Positions 18,560-28,107 are shown, counted from the stretch's first letter. The stretch is 64,000 nucleotides of DNA from Citrifermentans bremense (GCF_014218275.1 NZ_AP023213.1:3078001-3142000); one strand, 5' to 3'. Notes: generated from the sequence alone by a model not told the origin. Translations and numbers: made by a program.

Positions 18560-19948
18560 CTAGTTTGCGCCCCCTCCCTTGCGCCTCCGGACCTTGCCGT
18601 CGGCCGGTAAACCTTGAAAAGGGTCATTCAGACAGGTCTGCAGCCAAGCATGCCAAGCGTCCTCGTCGTTTCTCGCCTCGTCCCAATCCTCGGACAGATC
18701 CAGTCCTTCAGAAAAGGCGTACCAGTCACTCAACCAAAGCGCTACCATGTTGGTTATTTTGGATTTTGAGACTTCCAAGACAAGGTGGGAGCAGAAGGAC
18801 TCCTCGAACTCCCTGAGTGCGATTTCATCGCCGGTCCAAAGATCCGGCACCACCGCATCATCAACCCCGGCCAGGAGCCTTTGGAGGTTTTTCTTATCCT
18901 TAAGCTTGTTGATCACCCTGGGGATCCAGTTGTCAAGACGGTTGCTGGCGGCCTTCCGGTCCCACCGGTACCTGGTCTGGTGTTCTCGGTTGAACTCCCG
19001 GATATTGTCCTCGATCACCTCGAACGTCGTCAGAAATCTGAATCTGAGCTCGTCGGCCTTGGTAAGAACTTGCTCCACCACCATGTCGCGGCGGGAGGCG
19101 TTGACTGCATCGATGTTTTCACGGACTACGTCGATAAACTGCGCCGGGCACCAGTACCCATAGCAGGTGGCAATGCAGAAGCGTTTCCATTTAGCCACCT
19201 CCTTGGCTCTTGGCAGCTGGAGCAGATTAAGGATGGATATGTTATCCGGCATCTGCATTTCTGCCCCTGGCACGATGAAATTGGGTTGCCTCAGGAGCTG
19301 TTCCGGCAGGCCTAGCCGAAAATTGAAAGGCTTAGTAGCCTTGTCGTCAAAAAACATCCGGCCCTGCAGCAGCCATTCCCGGGCCGATGCCCCGCCTGCT
19401 GGCCGGGAGGTTCGGTTGAAGGGTACCTGTCGGCACTGTTGCCCTGCGAAGAGCGCCTGCACATAATTCAGAGCTTCATCGGCATCCCTGCGCCGCTCAA
19501 GGTGTGCCACTATCTCCTCATTGATGAAAAAGCCCCGAGTGGTGAAATTGAGTGAGCCTAGGGCAACGTGGTTCGTGTCCGGCTCGTGCAGGGCGATGAC
19601 CTTGGAATGCAGGAGGCGTCCTAAGTTTACGAGGTGAATACCGCTTTGTCGGTTGAATTTTCGACCAGCGGTCAGACTTTGTGCCAGCTCGTCTAATGCT
19701 TCTGTCACCTCGTCGTCACGGTGGTAGCCGCTGGCAGATTCATCCAACAGGACTCTCAATGTGAACCCGATACCGGGCAATTTCTTTATCTCGCGGACCA
19801 GACGCCCCAAAAGCCAAGGATCCGTGTAGGCCGATACGATGGTTATTCCCGTCAGGCCTGCAAGGTCCGGCCTTTTGAAAACCTGCTTTATCATTTCCAG
19901 CGGGCTCTTCGCCTGGCCCCTAAGCTCCCTGATCGACCTAAACGCCAC
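18560..19948 (-). CDS. PLD-domain protein (single HKD)
   Basis: 462 aa from GTG 19948, which follows GAGGAGGTAAGC. An N-terminal PLD-like module carries HSKVIALHEPD (HxK-x4-D type, residues about 114-124) and GSLNFTTRG. The C-terminal 270 residues are helical and unrecognised. One HKD copy means it would need to dimerise to be an active nuclease. The helicase locus lies further down the same strand, but an IS remnant and the WYL gene intervene. It may be a separate restriction-type gene. Confidence 0.75.
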   Translation of the reverse strand: MAFRSIRELRGQAKSPLEMIKQVFKRPDLAGLTGITIVSAYTDPWLLGRLVREIKKLPGIGFTLRVLLDESASGYHRDDEVTEALDELAQSLTAGRKFNRQSGIHLVNLGRLLHSKVIALHEPDTNHVALGSLNFTTRGFFINEEIVAHLERRRDADEALNYVQALFAGQQCRQVPFNRTSRPAGGASAREWLLQGRMFFDDKATKPFNFRLGLPEQLLRQPNFIVPGAEMQMPDNISILNLLQLPRAKEVAKWKRFCIATCYGYWCPAQFIDVVRENIDAVNASRRDMVVEQVLTKADELRFRFLTTFEVIEDNIREFNREHQTRYRWDRKAASNRLDNWIPRVINKLKDKKNLQRLLAGVDDAVVPDLWTGDEIALREFEESFCSHLVLEVSKSKITNMVALWLSDWYAFSEGLDLSEDWDEARNDEDAWHAWLQTCLNDPFQGLPADGKVRRRKGGGAN

Positions 19949-20181
19949 GCTTACCTCCTCAACATGCAGTTGCCCACGGACAGTCGCCTAGAAGCAGGGG
20001 GTATAAACCGATAAAGCAGATTACCCTACCGCTGGTGGAGGACGAGAAGTCAGGGTCTGGTTCAGGCGGGAAGCGCTGACGGGGAAATTGCCGCCTTATC
20101 CAAAAGGAAATCACGGCTCCGCCTAATGGATGCATTTTTGCGGTTTCGGTGCGTGCCTCAGGGACAGTCTTCAATCCGGGT

Positions 20182-21315
20182 TCAATAGAGGAAATAGGAA
20201 TGTCCCTGCCGTCGCAGAATGTTTCGTTTGTATGCGGAGCGCACTAACTCCTTGATTTCATCCAGACGCTGGGTCGTCTTCTTTTTCCAGCCATTGAGAC
20301 GGCTGAAATCGGGATAAAGAGCGTCGGCAGCGTCATCCAGCTTGCCCCCCCCTCCGAGTTCCCCGGCAAACTTGGAGAGGATACACCAATCCTCCTCCGT
20401 GACCACCACTTGTTTCAGCTTTTCAATCGAGGCCTCAGCGGACAGGCGCTGGGAAGGTGTTTTCAAGGTCATCTTTCTCAGTATGGGAGCCAGTTTGTTG
20501 ACTAGGAAAGTGCTCGGCACGTGCCGAGTCAGCTTCGCCCTCAACCTCGAGACGTGTGAGATATCGTTGCTGGTCAACGACTCTCCGGTTAACAGAAACA
20601 TCAGTGTCTGGCCTACGGCATACACGTCGGTATTGGGACCTACGCAACGGCTGCCGTCCTGCTCGGGCGCCATGAATCCATAGGTACCGGCTTCGAGTAA
20701 AGCCCCTTTTTCGCAGGCAAGGCCCAGATCGCCAATTTTTATGAACGCAGGAGTCGGCGCCCCCCACCTGATTTTTTGAACCTTTTTCATTTCACCGATG
20801 TGCACATAGATATTATTCGGCTTGATATCCCCGTGACACCAGCTGTAATTTTTGGCGTATTTTTTACCGTGAAGGACGATCAGGTTTTGCAAGATGTCTA
20901 CGGCAATGGACACGGCCGTACGGACCGACGGAATAACGTGTCCTGAGTTGTTTCTCTTCTTGGAGACATGTTCAAAATAATACTTGTCCAGAGTCATCCA
21001 TGGCTTGGCGAGCATTTCCATGGAGTAAGCCGACAAGGCCTTATCAGGGGTTATCGCATAGTCGAAGATGGAAATGAACTTGTCCTTCGGGAGGTTACGC
21101 AAGACGAGAGTCTCTTTGACAAGGTCGTGGTGACTCAGTTTCAAGGCCACCTGCTTGTTCAGCCACTTGTCGTGAACCTCCCACACACAGCCAAACCCGC
21201 CGGTTCCGAGATGGCGCTCCAGACGGAATCGTTCGAACAGCACCGTTCCCGGCTCGAAATCAATTGAATCCCCATCCAGTGAATCTGGCCGCCAATAAAT
21301 GGACGATACCGGCAT
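20182..21315 (-). CDS. Hanks-type Ser/Thr protein kinase
   Basis: 377 aa, ATG 21315 chosen for AAAGGGGTGG just upstream. Glycine loop GTGGFGCVWEV, VALKL lysine, catalytic loop HGDIKPNNIYV, IGDLGLA in place of the usual DFG, and GFMAPEQ are all present, so it should be active. No transmembrane segment or sensor domain follows; the last 90 residues are helical and basic. Soluble kinases like this occur in defence islands (Stk2, PglW-type systems). Its substrate is unknown, with neighbouring island genes as candidates. Confidence 0.88.
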   Translation of the reverse strand: MPVSSIYWRPDSLDGDSIDFEPGTVLFERFRLERHLGTGGFGCVWEVHDKWLNKQVALKLSHHDLVKETLVLRNLPKDKFISIFDYAITPDKALSAYSMEMLAKPWMTLDKYYFEHVSKKRNNSGHVIPSVRTAVSIAVDILQNLIVLHGKKYAKNYSWCHGDIKPNNIYVHIGEMKKVQKIRWGAPTPAFIKIGDLGLACEKGALLEAGTYGFMAPEQDGSRCVGPNTDVYAVGQTLMFLLTGESLTSNDISHVSRLRAKLTRHVPSTFLVNKLAPILRKMTLKTPSQRLSAEASIEKLKQVVVTEEDWCILSKFAGELGGGGKLDDAADALYPDFSRLNGWKKKTTQRLDEIKELVRSAYKRNILRRQGHSYFLY

Positions 21316-21422
21316 ATCCACCCCTTTACTGTCTCGATTCGACTCCCTGCCCATTACTGGCGTATCGGCACTCTCCGTATTAAATGGAGGATTATGGTGC
21401 GACGGCAGTGACGCCCGGCAAG

Positions 21423-22030
21423 CTATTCCACCACTACCTCCATCACGCCGCCTGCCAGCACGAAGTTAAGATAGGTTCCGGCAACAGGTTGCCAGTCGCA
21501 AGCTTTAAGGAGTCGGCATACGCCTTGAGCTGTCCCGCATAGGCTTCGGCTTCTTTGCCCCACAGAGACGGCGGCCCGGGGAAACTCTTGTGGTCGATGA
21601 CAACCCATCCCTTGGCGGTCTCGAACAGCAGGTCGGCCGTTCCAACCATCAGCTGGGACCCCAGCCACATCTGCACCGGCCACTCGGTCAGCAGCCGACC
21701 CGGCTTCATCCCGTCCAGGAACCGGTAAAAGCCGTCGCAGTTGTCGAGGAAACCTTCCGCGCTGAGGACGCCCCACACTCCGTGCCTCTTCAGGATCCCC
21801 TCCAGCAGAGAGACCCTTCCGGGCGGGCCTGCCGCGCCGCGAGGTCAGCCGCAAGGAACGCGTGCAATGCGGTACCCAGTTGGTCGTAGGTAGGCGCTCC
21901 GGCCAACGGCAGTTGCCTGCCGGTGATGACCGGCTTGCCGACGGTGACAGCGAACCGTCGGGGAACTCCATCGCCGATGGGTTCACTTTGGCAGGGAGAC
22001 AGGGGGATGGCCCCGGACGCTCAGCCACCC
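21423..22030 (-). pseudogene. AddA/UvrD-type exonuclease C-terminal fragment, frameshifted
   Basis: Pieces in two frames spell an AddA-like nuclease end: LGTALHAFLAADLAARQ, then after a shift near 21830 LLEGILKRHGVWGVLSAEG, GTADLLFETAKGWVVIDHKS (the Asp and DHK of the PD-(D/E)xK site), and after a second shift a typical terminal LNFVLAGGVMEVVVE. All helicase motifs are absent. It is a decayed remnant related to the intact AddA-like gene at 29566-32715. Confidence 0.75.
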
Positions 22031-22199
22031 AGTGGTCCGCGGCGGCACCCTTCCCGGCCGCGGCGCCGCTCGCGGGTTGCTGGAGACTGAAGGTAAGCTT
22101 TTTCCCTTTCGCCCTCCTGTTTCCTTTCCATCATCTATTTCCATTTAAAGGTCGCCGTCCATCCAATAGGTGGCGAAAATCCATTCAGCTGGGCTACAT

Positions 22200-23031
22200 C
22201 CTCTCAAGAGAATCCCTTGTACCTCTTCTGAAAAATGACTCTCGCATAGGTACGAAATGGCGCCGTCGAAAAAGGGTCCTCGGCAAACCCCTCACGGAAA
22301 AAGGCGTCGTAGGCGCCGTGCTTCCCAATCAGCAACATCACATTCTGCTTCTCCAGTTTCAAAGCATGTGCCACGGTCTCTTCCTTGGGGATCCCACAGC
22401 CATCAGCGAATAAATCGCTGAACTCCCTGTAGAAGTCAAACAGGGCAATCAACCTCAGTACCACTTCTGTGTATTCTAGGTCATCCTGATAAGTTGCCTG
22501 ACCTGCGGCAGCGACTTTTTCCCAAGCGCCTTTCAGCCATTCCTGCGCATCAGGTGCGTCCCACTCCTTGAATGCCGCACCCATCTCCAGGACGACCTCC
22601 TGCCAGACAAGAAGCGTGGTAAAGTTTCCTGCTGGGTATGCTGATCGTCGTAACAGTCGCAGTTGGACCATCTCACGGTCCAATGCAGCATTCCACTCCT
22701 TCAATTCCTGGTCACTCTTCTGATGGGGGGCGGCCTTTTTCATTTCTTCCGACACCTTTCCAGACCACTCTTCCACGTGTCGCCGCAGGAATTTGAACTT
22801 CGCCTACTGGAAAGTGAGCCCAGTCAACTGTAGGATCCGAGCAATGGTCTCTGCGTGGTTATACTGGTCAGTCGCGGGAGCGTCGTTCCCCCCCTCAAAG
22901 CCGTTAACTATGTCGTAGACACACGCCCCACAGACCGGGGCCTGAAGCAGGTCGCTCCATACGTATTCGTCCTCATCGTCCTTGTGGTCTGGACAGAGTG
23001 GGCATTGGTACCCCCTAGGGACTGAAATCAT
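22200..23031 (-). pseudogene. Zinc-binding hypothetical protein broken by a stop codon and a frameshift
   Basis: Starts at ATG 23031 with YQCPLCPDH and VCGAC (two CxxC-like pairs). Frame continues to LTFQ and meets TAG at 22804; the intact paralogue at 39732-40844 has Gln at that point (TFQQAKFKF). The frame then goes on to about 22260, where loss of one T in a T-run shifts it; the shifted frame restores FDGAISYLCESHFS as in the paralogue. Two independent lesions make it a pseudogene. The family function is unknown. Confidence 0.8.
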
Positions 23032-23034
23032 GGG

Positions 23035-23682
23035 CTACCGTCCTGCGTTATCAACCTTCCAGTAGTCGCCATCAAGCAGGTTTTTCCCATCTTGATTACA
23101 GCACGTGACCTTCCTCAGTTCTTCACTCATCGTGAGTTTGAGGTGCGGGACCTCTCCACCATGCAACGCCCACTGAGGGAAACAGTCGAACCGTAGATTC
23201 TTGGAAGGGTTTGGCGACCAGATAAGGTAGTAAGGCCTCAAAATGTGTTCAAAAGTTCCCGGTTTAAACATACTCTGCAAACGAGCGGCCTTCGATTCAG
23301 CTTGCGCGTTTGTCCACGAGGTATCGCCCTTTGCCTCTATCATGATCAAATTTGTCAATGCAGAGTTGGAAGCGTCAGGAGCTGCAATAAGCAGGTCAAC
23401 GTCCTCCTGCGAGGCCTTTATCAAATCCCTGTCTCGCTTAAACACATCGCGTTCGATGTCGCGATCGTGCCCACAGAGGAACAAGCTAGCGTAAATCCAG
23501 TCAAAATGATAATCCATAGCCATGAAAACGGACTGGGCAGGAATGGCTATTCTTAATTTTGCTTCTAGCCTCTGCCTGAAGGTATCATCGAGCTCGAAAC
23601 CGCCACGCGTGGCTTCCTGAACCACATAGAAGCGCTCCTTCCTGTTGAACCGTCTCAGATTTTCCCTGAACTCAAAAGACAT
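23035..23682 (-). CDS. PD-(D/E)xK nuclease-like hypothetical protein
   Basis: 215 aa from ATG 23682 behind AGGAGGCGAG. EDVDLLIAAPD followed by LIMIEAKGDTSW gives the Asp...Glu-x-Lys pattern of PD-(D/E)xK nucleases, and a later IWSPNP element could complete the fold. It ends 3 bp before the broken zinc-protein gene, so the two were once co-translated. The call rests on one motif, so this is moderate support for a nuclease. Confidence 0.6.
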   Translation of the reverse strand: MSFEFRENLRRFNRKERFYVVQEATRGGFELDDTFRQRLEAKLRIAIPAQSVFMAMDYHFDWIYASLFLCGHDRDIERDVFKRDRDLIKASQEDVDLLIAAPDASNSALTNLIMIEAKGDTSWTNAQAESKAARLQSMFKPGTFEHILRPYYLIWSPNPSKNLRFDCFPQWALHGGEVPHLKLTMSEELRKVTCCNQDGKNLLDGDYWKVDNAGR

Positions 23683-23773
23683 CTCGCCTCCTAAAAATTA
23701 TTAGAATGCCATCTTCTATTTCTCGAACATCGCAAGTCTTTGACAATTTGACGGCCGCTGGTGGACCCCACAT

Positions 23774-25399
23774 TCAGGATGGTTCCCCCTCGGACCATGC
23801 TCTGACAGCAAGTCTGTCTGCTAAACACAGCAATTCCTCTCTGAATTCCAGCTCCTCCAAATAGTCTTTGCTATCGTCAAGTGGCGTCGCAGGCCATAGG
23901 TCTTGGTCACAGTAGCACTTTCGTTTAAGCCAGTACCTTCGGTCCGCGTTACAGGTAAGCCCATTGAGCGCCCCGCATAGGGTGCCGGCCATGGCGGCCA
24001 CGGTATCGGCGTCCCTACTCTCGTTGACAGCATGGCTCAAAACGCGGTCGAAGTGGCCGGGTGAGTACAGGAAACAATAGAGGGCAAAGGGCAGACTCTC
24101 TAGTACGTAGGCACCACTCCAGAAAGCCTTCTGGACTTCAGCCGGCGTTGCTTTCACTTCCAAATAATTGGGTATTTCCTGTCCTATCCGCTGGGCCAAT
24201 GTGGCAGGCTTCCCGCCATTCCGGGTTTCGTATCCGCTCCCGTCTTCGATACCCGCTATCGATTCAGCCAAGTCTCTGCAGAAGAGTGTCATGGTCCCCA
24301 AATCATCGATCTGGTGCAGGTCCATCCTGAGCAGTTTGGCCGTTGCGTAAGCCATGACAATGCTGCTGGCAATAGCCATCGAGTCGCTATGCGTCACCAT
24401 CGCTTGCATGCCAGCAGCCAATTTCAGTTCGTCGAAATCATTTCTGAAGAATATCCCCACCGGCGCAGCGCGCATCGACGCACCGTTGCCTGAGGACTGG
24501 ATACCGCTTTGGTACCAAGGGAGTCGCTTGTCTTTGTAGTTCCTGACAAATTCGCGCGTGGCCTGACCTATGCCCCGGATTCGCTCTGCAGTGAACCGCC
24601 GCGCCAAATCATCGGGATCGAGCCCCCCTTTTGCAAGAAGGGAGTCGGCAAGCCACCAAGTTAGCTGAGTGTCATCCGTGATGGTGCCAGTTGGTCCTGA
24701 CGTCCAACCGCGCCATGGGGCATACCAGGAAACTGGCAGACGACCATTAGGATCCTGCGACTCGACCTGACGCCCCATTGCGTCTCCTATAGCACCGCAA
24801 ATGATTGCGCCGCGGATCTTATCCCTTAATTTCCAGAAGTCACCGTCGTTGGCCGCACTGGGAAGGTCGAAGTCGAAATGCTTGTCCATACCAAGGTGCA
24901 TGTAGTCGCAGCAAAGGTACCCCTGGTGGAACAAATCGGAATAGGCGCCGTGCAGCGCCTTGTCACCGCTGCTCTGCCTGATGACAGGCTGAGAGTCACC
25001 ACTGGCACCCAAACGCGCCTCCAGCCAATGGCAATAGATATCATTGCTCGCGAAGCCGAGGACCTCTCCAGTCTCCTGAATGGCAAGTGTTATCCCCTTG
25101 GAAAACTTAACACCGGTAACACGGCAGATGCCAGAGGTGTGAGTCTGCGGCTCATTGTTACCAAGCCAGGGTATGCGAGTGTACCATCCTTGAAATATGC
25201 CGGACGAGTAAATAGGACCGCGGACGAATGGTCGGTACTTACCTGTGCCGAGTCGATCTTCCTCGAAGTTGTCACAGTAGGTCCAGAAGGGGTTGGTAAC
25301 CCGAGCCCCCCGCAGTTCACAACTACAGGGTCGGGTCCGATCTCCTTCGGTCTTGTTCCAGACGCAATTACCGCAATTATCACTGCCGCCGTTAGGCAC
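23774..25399 (-). CDS. ADP-ribosylglycohydrolase (DraG-like) with Cys-rich N-terminal extension
   Basis: 541 aa from GTG 25399 behind AGGAGGCGGTC. Residues 1-45 hold CGNCVWN, CSC and YCDNF, a probable metal-binding cap. Residues about 195-540 form the DraG fold: TITDDTQLTWWLAD, GNGASMRAAPVG, THSDSMAIAS and SRDADTVAAMAG carry the di-metal Asp/Thr ligands. It should remove ADP-ribose from protein or nucleic acid. A second glycohydrolase fused to a phosphatase lies at 54962-56163, split by an IS. ADP-ribose removal may protect against an ADP-ribosylating toxin or reset a signal; that is inference. Confidence 0.88.
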   Translation of the reverse strand: MPNGGSDNCGNCVWNKTEGDRTRPCSCELRGARVTNPFWTYCDNFEEDRLGTGKYRPFVRGPIYSSGIFQGWYTRIPWLGNNEPQTHTSGICRVTGVKFSKGITLAIQETGEVLGFASNDIYCHWLEARLGASGDSQPVIRQSSGDKALHGAYSDLFHQGYLCCDYMHLGMDKHFDFDLPSAANDGDFWKLRDKIRGAIICGAIGDAMGRQVESQDPNGRLPVSWYAPWRGWTSGPTGTITDDTQLTWWLADSLLAKGGLDPDDLARRFTAERIRGIGQATREFVRNYKDKRLPWYQSGIQSSGNGASMRAAPVGIFFRNDFDELKLAAGMQAMVTHSDSMAIASSIVMAYATAKLLRMDLHQIDDLGTMTLFCRDLAESIAGIEDGSGYETRNGGKPATLAQRIGQEIPNYLEVKATPAEVQKAFWSGAYVLESLPFALYCFLYSPGHFDRVLSHAVNESRDADTVAAMAGTLCGALNGLTCNADRRYWLKRKCYCDQDLWPATPLDDSKDYLEELEFREELLCLADRLAVRAWSEGEPS

Positions 25400-25765
25400 G
25401 ACCGCCTCCTTTCACCACGTCTCTTGGCCAATATCGGAGAAACATTTCGTTGAGGTCCAGATCAAAAGACACAGGCCATTTCCCATGGGTCGTAGTGGCC
25501 CAAGTCCTCGAGGAATAAGTTGGGGGAGGTACTATTCAGGAGGGTGCCCTTCTGGCATTATATCCACCAAAGCGACGAAAGATGTCGCGAAGACAAGGAA
25601 ACTACCAGACCTTCATCGAAAGCAGATCAACAGTCAAACCGCTCAACAGTTCGGTGTACCAGGACAAAAATGTTTGTCTCATTGCGTTTTTAATGTTTTT
25701 ATTATAAACATAGCCTAATTGTCAAGGTGAGTTCGCAGTCACGCTATACGAAGGAGAAAGACAAA
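25400..25765. other. Intergenic region between divergent genes
   Basis: About 365 bp between the glycohydrolase start and the small membrane ORF. A 16-bp palindrome GACAAAAATGTTTGTC at 25663-25678 resembles an XRE/LexA-type operator. Promoters for both directions are expected here. Confidence 0.4.
25663..25678. promoter_or_regulatory. Short palindrome, possible operator
   Basis: GACAAA and TTTGTC are exact inverted repeats around a 4-bp centre (AATG). It is the right size for an HTH-dimer site, and several XRE genes are nearby. No promoter can be assigned with certainty. Confidence 0.35.
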
Positions 25766-25924
25766 GTGCTGAGATCCGATATTGTCTATTGTTCAATCAT
25801 TGTGCTTCACTTGCTTTTAGCTGTCAGATGCTACAAGAGGGATTGGCATTTAGGTGCCACTTTCAACTTGTCCTGCGTCAGTTTTTTAATATATGTGCTG
25901 TATCTGAGGGGGAGATTGGTATGA
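25766..25924 (+). CDS. Small two-helix membrane protein
   Basis: 52 aa from GTG 25766, which sits 9 bp after AAGGAG. IVYCSIIVLHLLLAV and FNLSCVSFLIYVLYL would make two transmembrane hairpin helices joined by a basic loop. No family recognised. Small membrane proteins of this sort act as toxins or subunits, but nothing ties this one to either. Confidence 0.4.
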   Translation: MLRSDIVYCSIIVLHLLLAVRCYKRDWHLGATFNLSCVSFLIYVLYLRGRLV

Positions 25925-26065
25925 AATGAACTCCTGTACTTGAGGTGGCCTGGTGTTTACGCCGAGGTCGATAGCCAATTGCTTCGGGCCCGATCATCGG
26001 CCTGGGGCGCACCCTTCAAGCAAAGGCCTTGTGCCATTAAACTGACCCCATCTCTAGGAGGCATA

Positions 26066-26527
26066 ATGGCCAAGATCACTCCGGCGATGGCCAAGAACAC
26101 AATCAAGAGGTCGCTTCGCGCGATCGTGGACCGGGAACTCACCTATCCTGAGAAGGCGGCGATCTGGACCTATTTTTCCTCACGCTGCGCTTACTGCGGG
26201 GGTGAGTTGGCCCGAATGGCGCGCGAAGGACATATGGACCACCTGGTCCCGGTTCAATGCGGTGGGACCAACCATATTTCCAACCGGGTGCTTTCCTGCC
26301 CGCGCTGCAACGGTGATGAAAAGCGAGAAGCGGATTGGAGGAGCTTTATTGAGCGGAAGGTCAGTGATCCGGCACAGCGACTGGAGCGGACAGAAAGGAT
26401 CGAGGCATGGGTTAAGGAACACTCCCATCTGCAGGAACCTGTCGACGAAGCGGCTTTGATGATCCAGGTCGCCGAGGTCTGCAAGGCATTTGACGCCGCT
26501 GTCGCGGCCCTTAAGGGGAAGGTATGA
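26066..26527 (+). CDS. HNH endonuclease
   Basis: 153 aa from ATG 26066, with TAGGAGG a few bases upstream. SSRCAYCGGEL and SCPRCNGDEK give the two CxxC zinc pairs around the HNH core MDHLVPVQCGGTNHISN. It is a compact homing/restriction-type nuclease. Its stop overlaps the start of the next reading frame by 4 bp (ATGA), and that partner is frameshifted, so the cassette may no longer work as a whole. Confidence 0.85.
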   Translation: MAKITPAMAKNTIKRSLRAIVDRELTYPEKAAIWTYFSSRCAYCGGELARMAREGHMDHLVPVQCGGTNHISNRVLSCPRCNGDEKREADWRSFIERKVSDPAQRLERTERIEAWVKEHSHLQEPVDEAALMIQVAEVCKAFDAAVAALKGKV

Positions 26528-26879
26528 GATTCATGATCGAACCGGAACGCTGGTATGCCTACGAATTTTTAGGCAGTGAATTCGGGGATATCCGTCATTA
26601 CTCCCCCATCAGGGTGGAGAAACTGAGGCTTTGGGCTGCGGCACCAGGACCTTCAACCTCCACTTCTACCATGCCAATTACCCGGAGGGAGTACGGGACA
26701 AGGTCTATAAGCTTCAGACCATCGAGAGGACGAAACGGTTTCTGCTGGCGCGGTCGCTCGATCACCAACCGGTGCGAATCCTTTTGATCTTCGACATTTC
26801 GGCGGAGTGGCTGAAAGCACACTACCCAGGTCTACGGCTAGATGGTCCGCTGGAGGCGTGGCTTGACCGAAACGTCTGA
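26524..26879 (+). pseudogene. Partner of the HNH gene, frameshifted
   Basis: Starts at the ATG overlapping the HNH stop: MRFMIEPERWYAYEFLG to VEKLR. Near 26625 the frame must change to continue with LGCGTRTFNLHFYHANYPEG and on to LLIFDISAEWLKAHYPG, ending at 26879. The two halves read as one ~118-aa protein, so a one-base shift has broken it, unless it is a programmed shift. Function unknown. Confidence 0.6.
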
Positions 26880-26957
26880 GGAAAGAGAAAAAAAAACGAA
26901 TAGATCCTCAATTACCTACTTTCATTACTGCTCCGTCGCAGACTTGCTCTGTTTTCC

Positions 26958-27236
26958 TCATGCCCTGTGTGCTTTGATCAAGGCAAGAAGGTAGGTAGCA
27001 TTGGCCGAGATATCATGATAATCGCTGGGAGAGAAAGAGTTTGTGTCATTGAACCTGTTTAAAACCCTTTCAACATAGAGCCACCGGTGAAGGCGAGGCG
27101 TCCCTGTGCTTTCTGGGGTATATTGGAGACCTTTAGCTGTGACATCCACCTGAAACCGCTTTCCTTGATGCAGTGTCTCAAGTATTTTCCCATTATGAGC
27201 TGCTGCAATAGGCTTCAACTCTTCCATTGAAATCAT
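26958..27236 (-). CDS. Hypothetical protein, third gene of a small operon
   Basis: 92 aa from ATG 27236, which overlaps the upstream stop as ATGA. Beta-rich N-terminus (KRFQVDVTAKGLQY), helical C-terminus. No family recognised. Coupled to the 27233-27502 gene, and probably expressed with the truncated NERD gene ahead of them. Confidence 0.55.
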   Translation of the reverse strand: MISMEELKPIAAAHNGKILETLHQGKRFQVDVTAKGLQYTPESTGTPRLHRWLYVERVLNRFNDTNSFSPSDYHDISANATYLLALIKAHRA

Positions 27237-27502
27237 AGCCAATCCCCGTTTCGAAACTCCTGGCGCAGCCGGTATCTTCCATCTGCTACTGACTCGAAAT
27301 ACTTCTTGTAATTACTGCTATGGCTCTCGCTCGCGCCGTCGGCTAGACAGCAGTTAATGTAGTTTTCTGTGGGGGATGGGGTCCAACCTTTAATCTCTAT
27401 CAACTGGCGCACCTCTCTGACTCCAAAAGGCTCCCTAATACGCCCTGCATTGACCATTGCAACAAGTTCTCGATTCAACCCGCGTCCATACTTAGGCATC
27501 AT
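27233..27502 (-). CDS. Hypothetical protein with wHTH-like pattern
   Basis: 89 aa from ATG 27502 behind AGGAGACAA. REPFGVREVRQLIEIKGWTPSPTENYIN could be a small winged-helix, as found in protein fragments beside restriction genes. It overlaps the truncated NERD gene upstream by 11 bp and the next gene by 4 bp, so the three are co-expressed. Confidence 0.5.
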   Translation of the reverse strand: MMPKYGRGLNRELVAMVNAGRIREPFGVREVRQLIEIKGWTPSPTENYINCCLADGASESHSSNYKKYFESVADGRYRLRQEFRNGDWL

Positions 27503-27743
27503 TTGTCTCCTCTCTTATTCTTGTCAATAAGTTGTAGACGTCCTGTCCCTCGTCCACCTCAAATACGATGAGCCCAACCTCCGGGCAGAACAGCACGAAG
27601 TCCGGTTCTCGGCCGAAGATATCAGGTGAGTACCAGACACAGAAACGTTCGTCGGGCTTTGCTGCTAAGCGGAGGAAGCGGTAGAATGCCTCCTCCCCGC
27701 AGGTGGTAAACTCCTCTATCTCGTCGGGGATCATTATTGCCAT
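27492..27743 (-). pseudogene. Internally deleted NERD helicase
   Basis: 83 codons. The first 61 residues match the NERD domain of the gene at 14681-16534 (MIPDEIEEFTTCGEEAFYRF, EPDFVLFCPEVGLIVFEV). After FEV the reading jumps to DEGQDVY, which equals the LDEGQDLYGQ segment about 290 residues further on in the intact protein; 16 nt (GGACGAGGGACAGGAC) are identical there. A short out-of-frame tail follows. The catalytic Lys is lost, so this is an internal-deletion relic. Confidence 0.75.
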
Positions 27744-28107
27744 AAGCGTTGACTTTATTTATTTGCGGGCACACAACAGAGGGGTAAAATAGCATAAACA
27801 AATTAGAAACTACAAAAACATACTCTCAAAGGTGTTGGACGTCAATTGGGGAACATCCTCTTTAATGTTAAATCAAACAAATAATATATACAACCAGTGT
27901 CAAGTATGCGTTTAACATTGGTATGAACCAAGAGTCGAACTACGGGATCTCACCCGTGCGATTCCAGGAAAAGAAAAATTTTTATTCTGGTTATGCACTT
28001 GGCTCAAGCGTCCGTGGACCTGGCCACGGAGGATGCAACACACTGACCGATGCACCAGAAGCGTTTGCCAACAGTTTTTGTTTGGATTTGAACGAAAACA
28101 TGATAGC
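27744..28107. other. AT-rich intergenic region upstream of the toxin-antitoxin pair
   Basis: About 360 bp without a supported gene. The first half is AT-rich. GC-rich hairpin-forming stretches at 27950-28060 resemble decayed structured RNA, but no tRNA model fits. Confidence 0.4.

Noticed and set aside
27914-28080. tRNA-like remnant upstream of the toxin-antitoxin pair
   Set aside because: Some stems resemble D- and T-arms on the minus strand, but no consistent cloverleaf or anticodon loop can be drawn.
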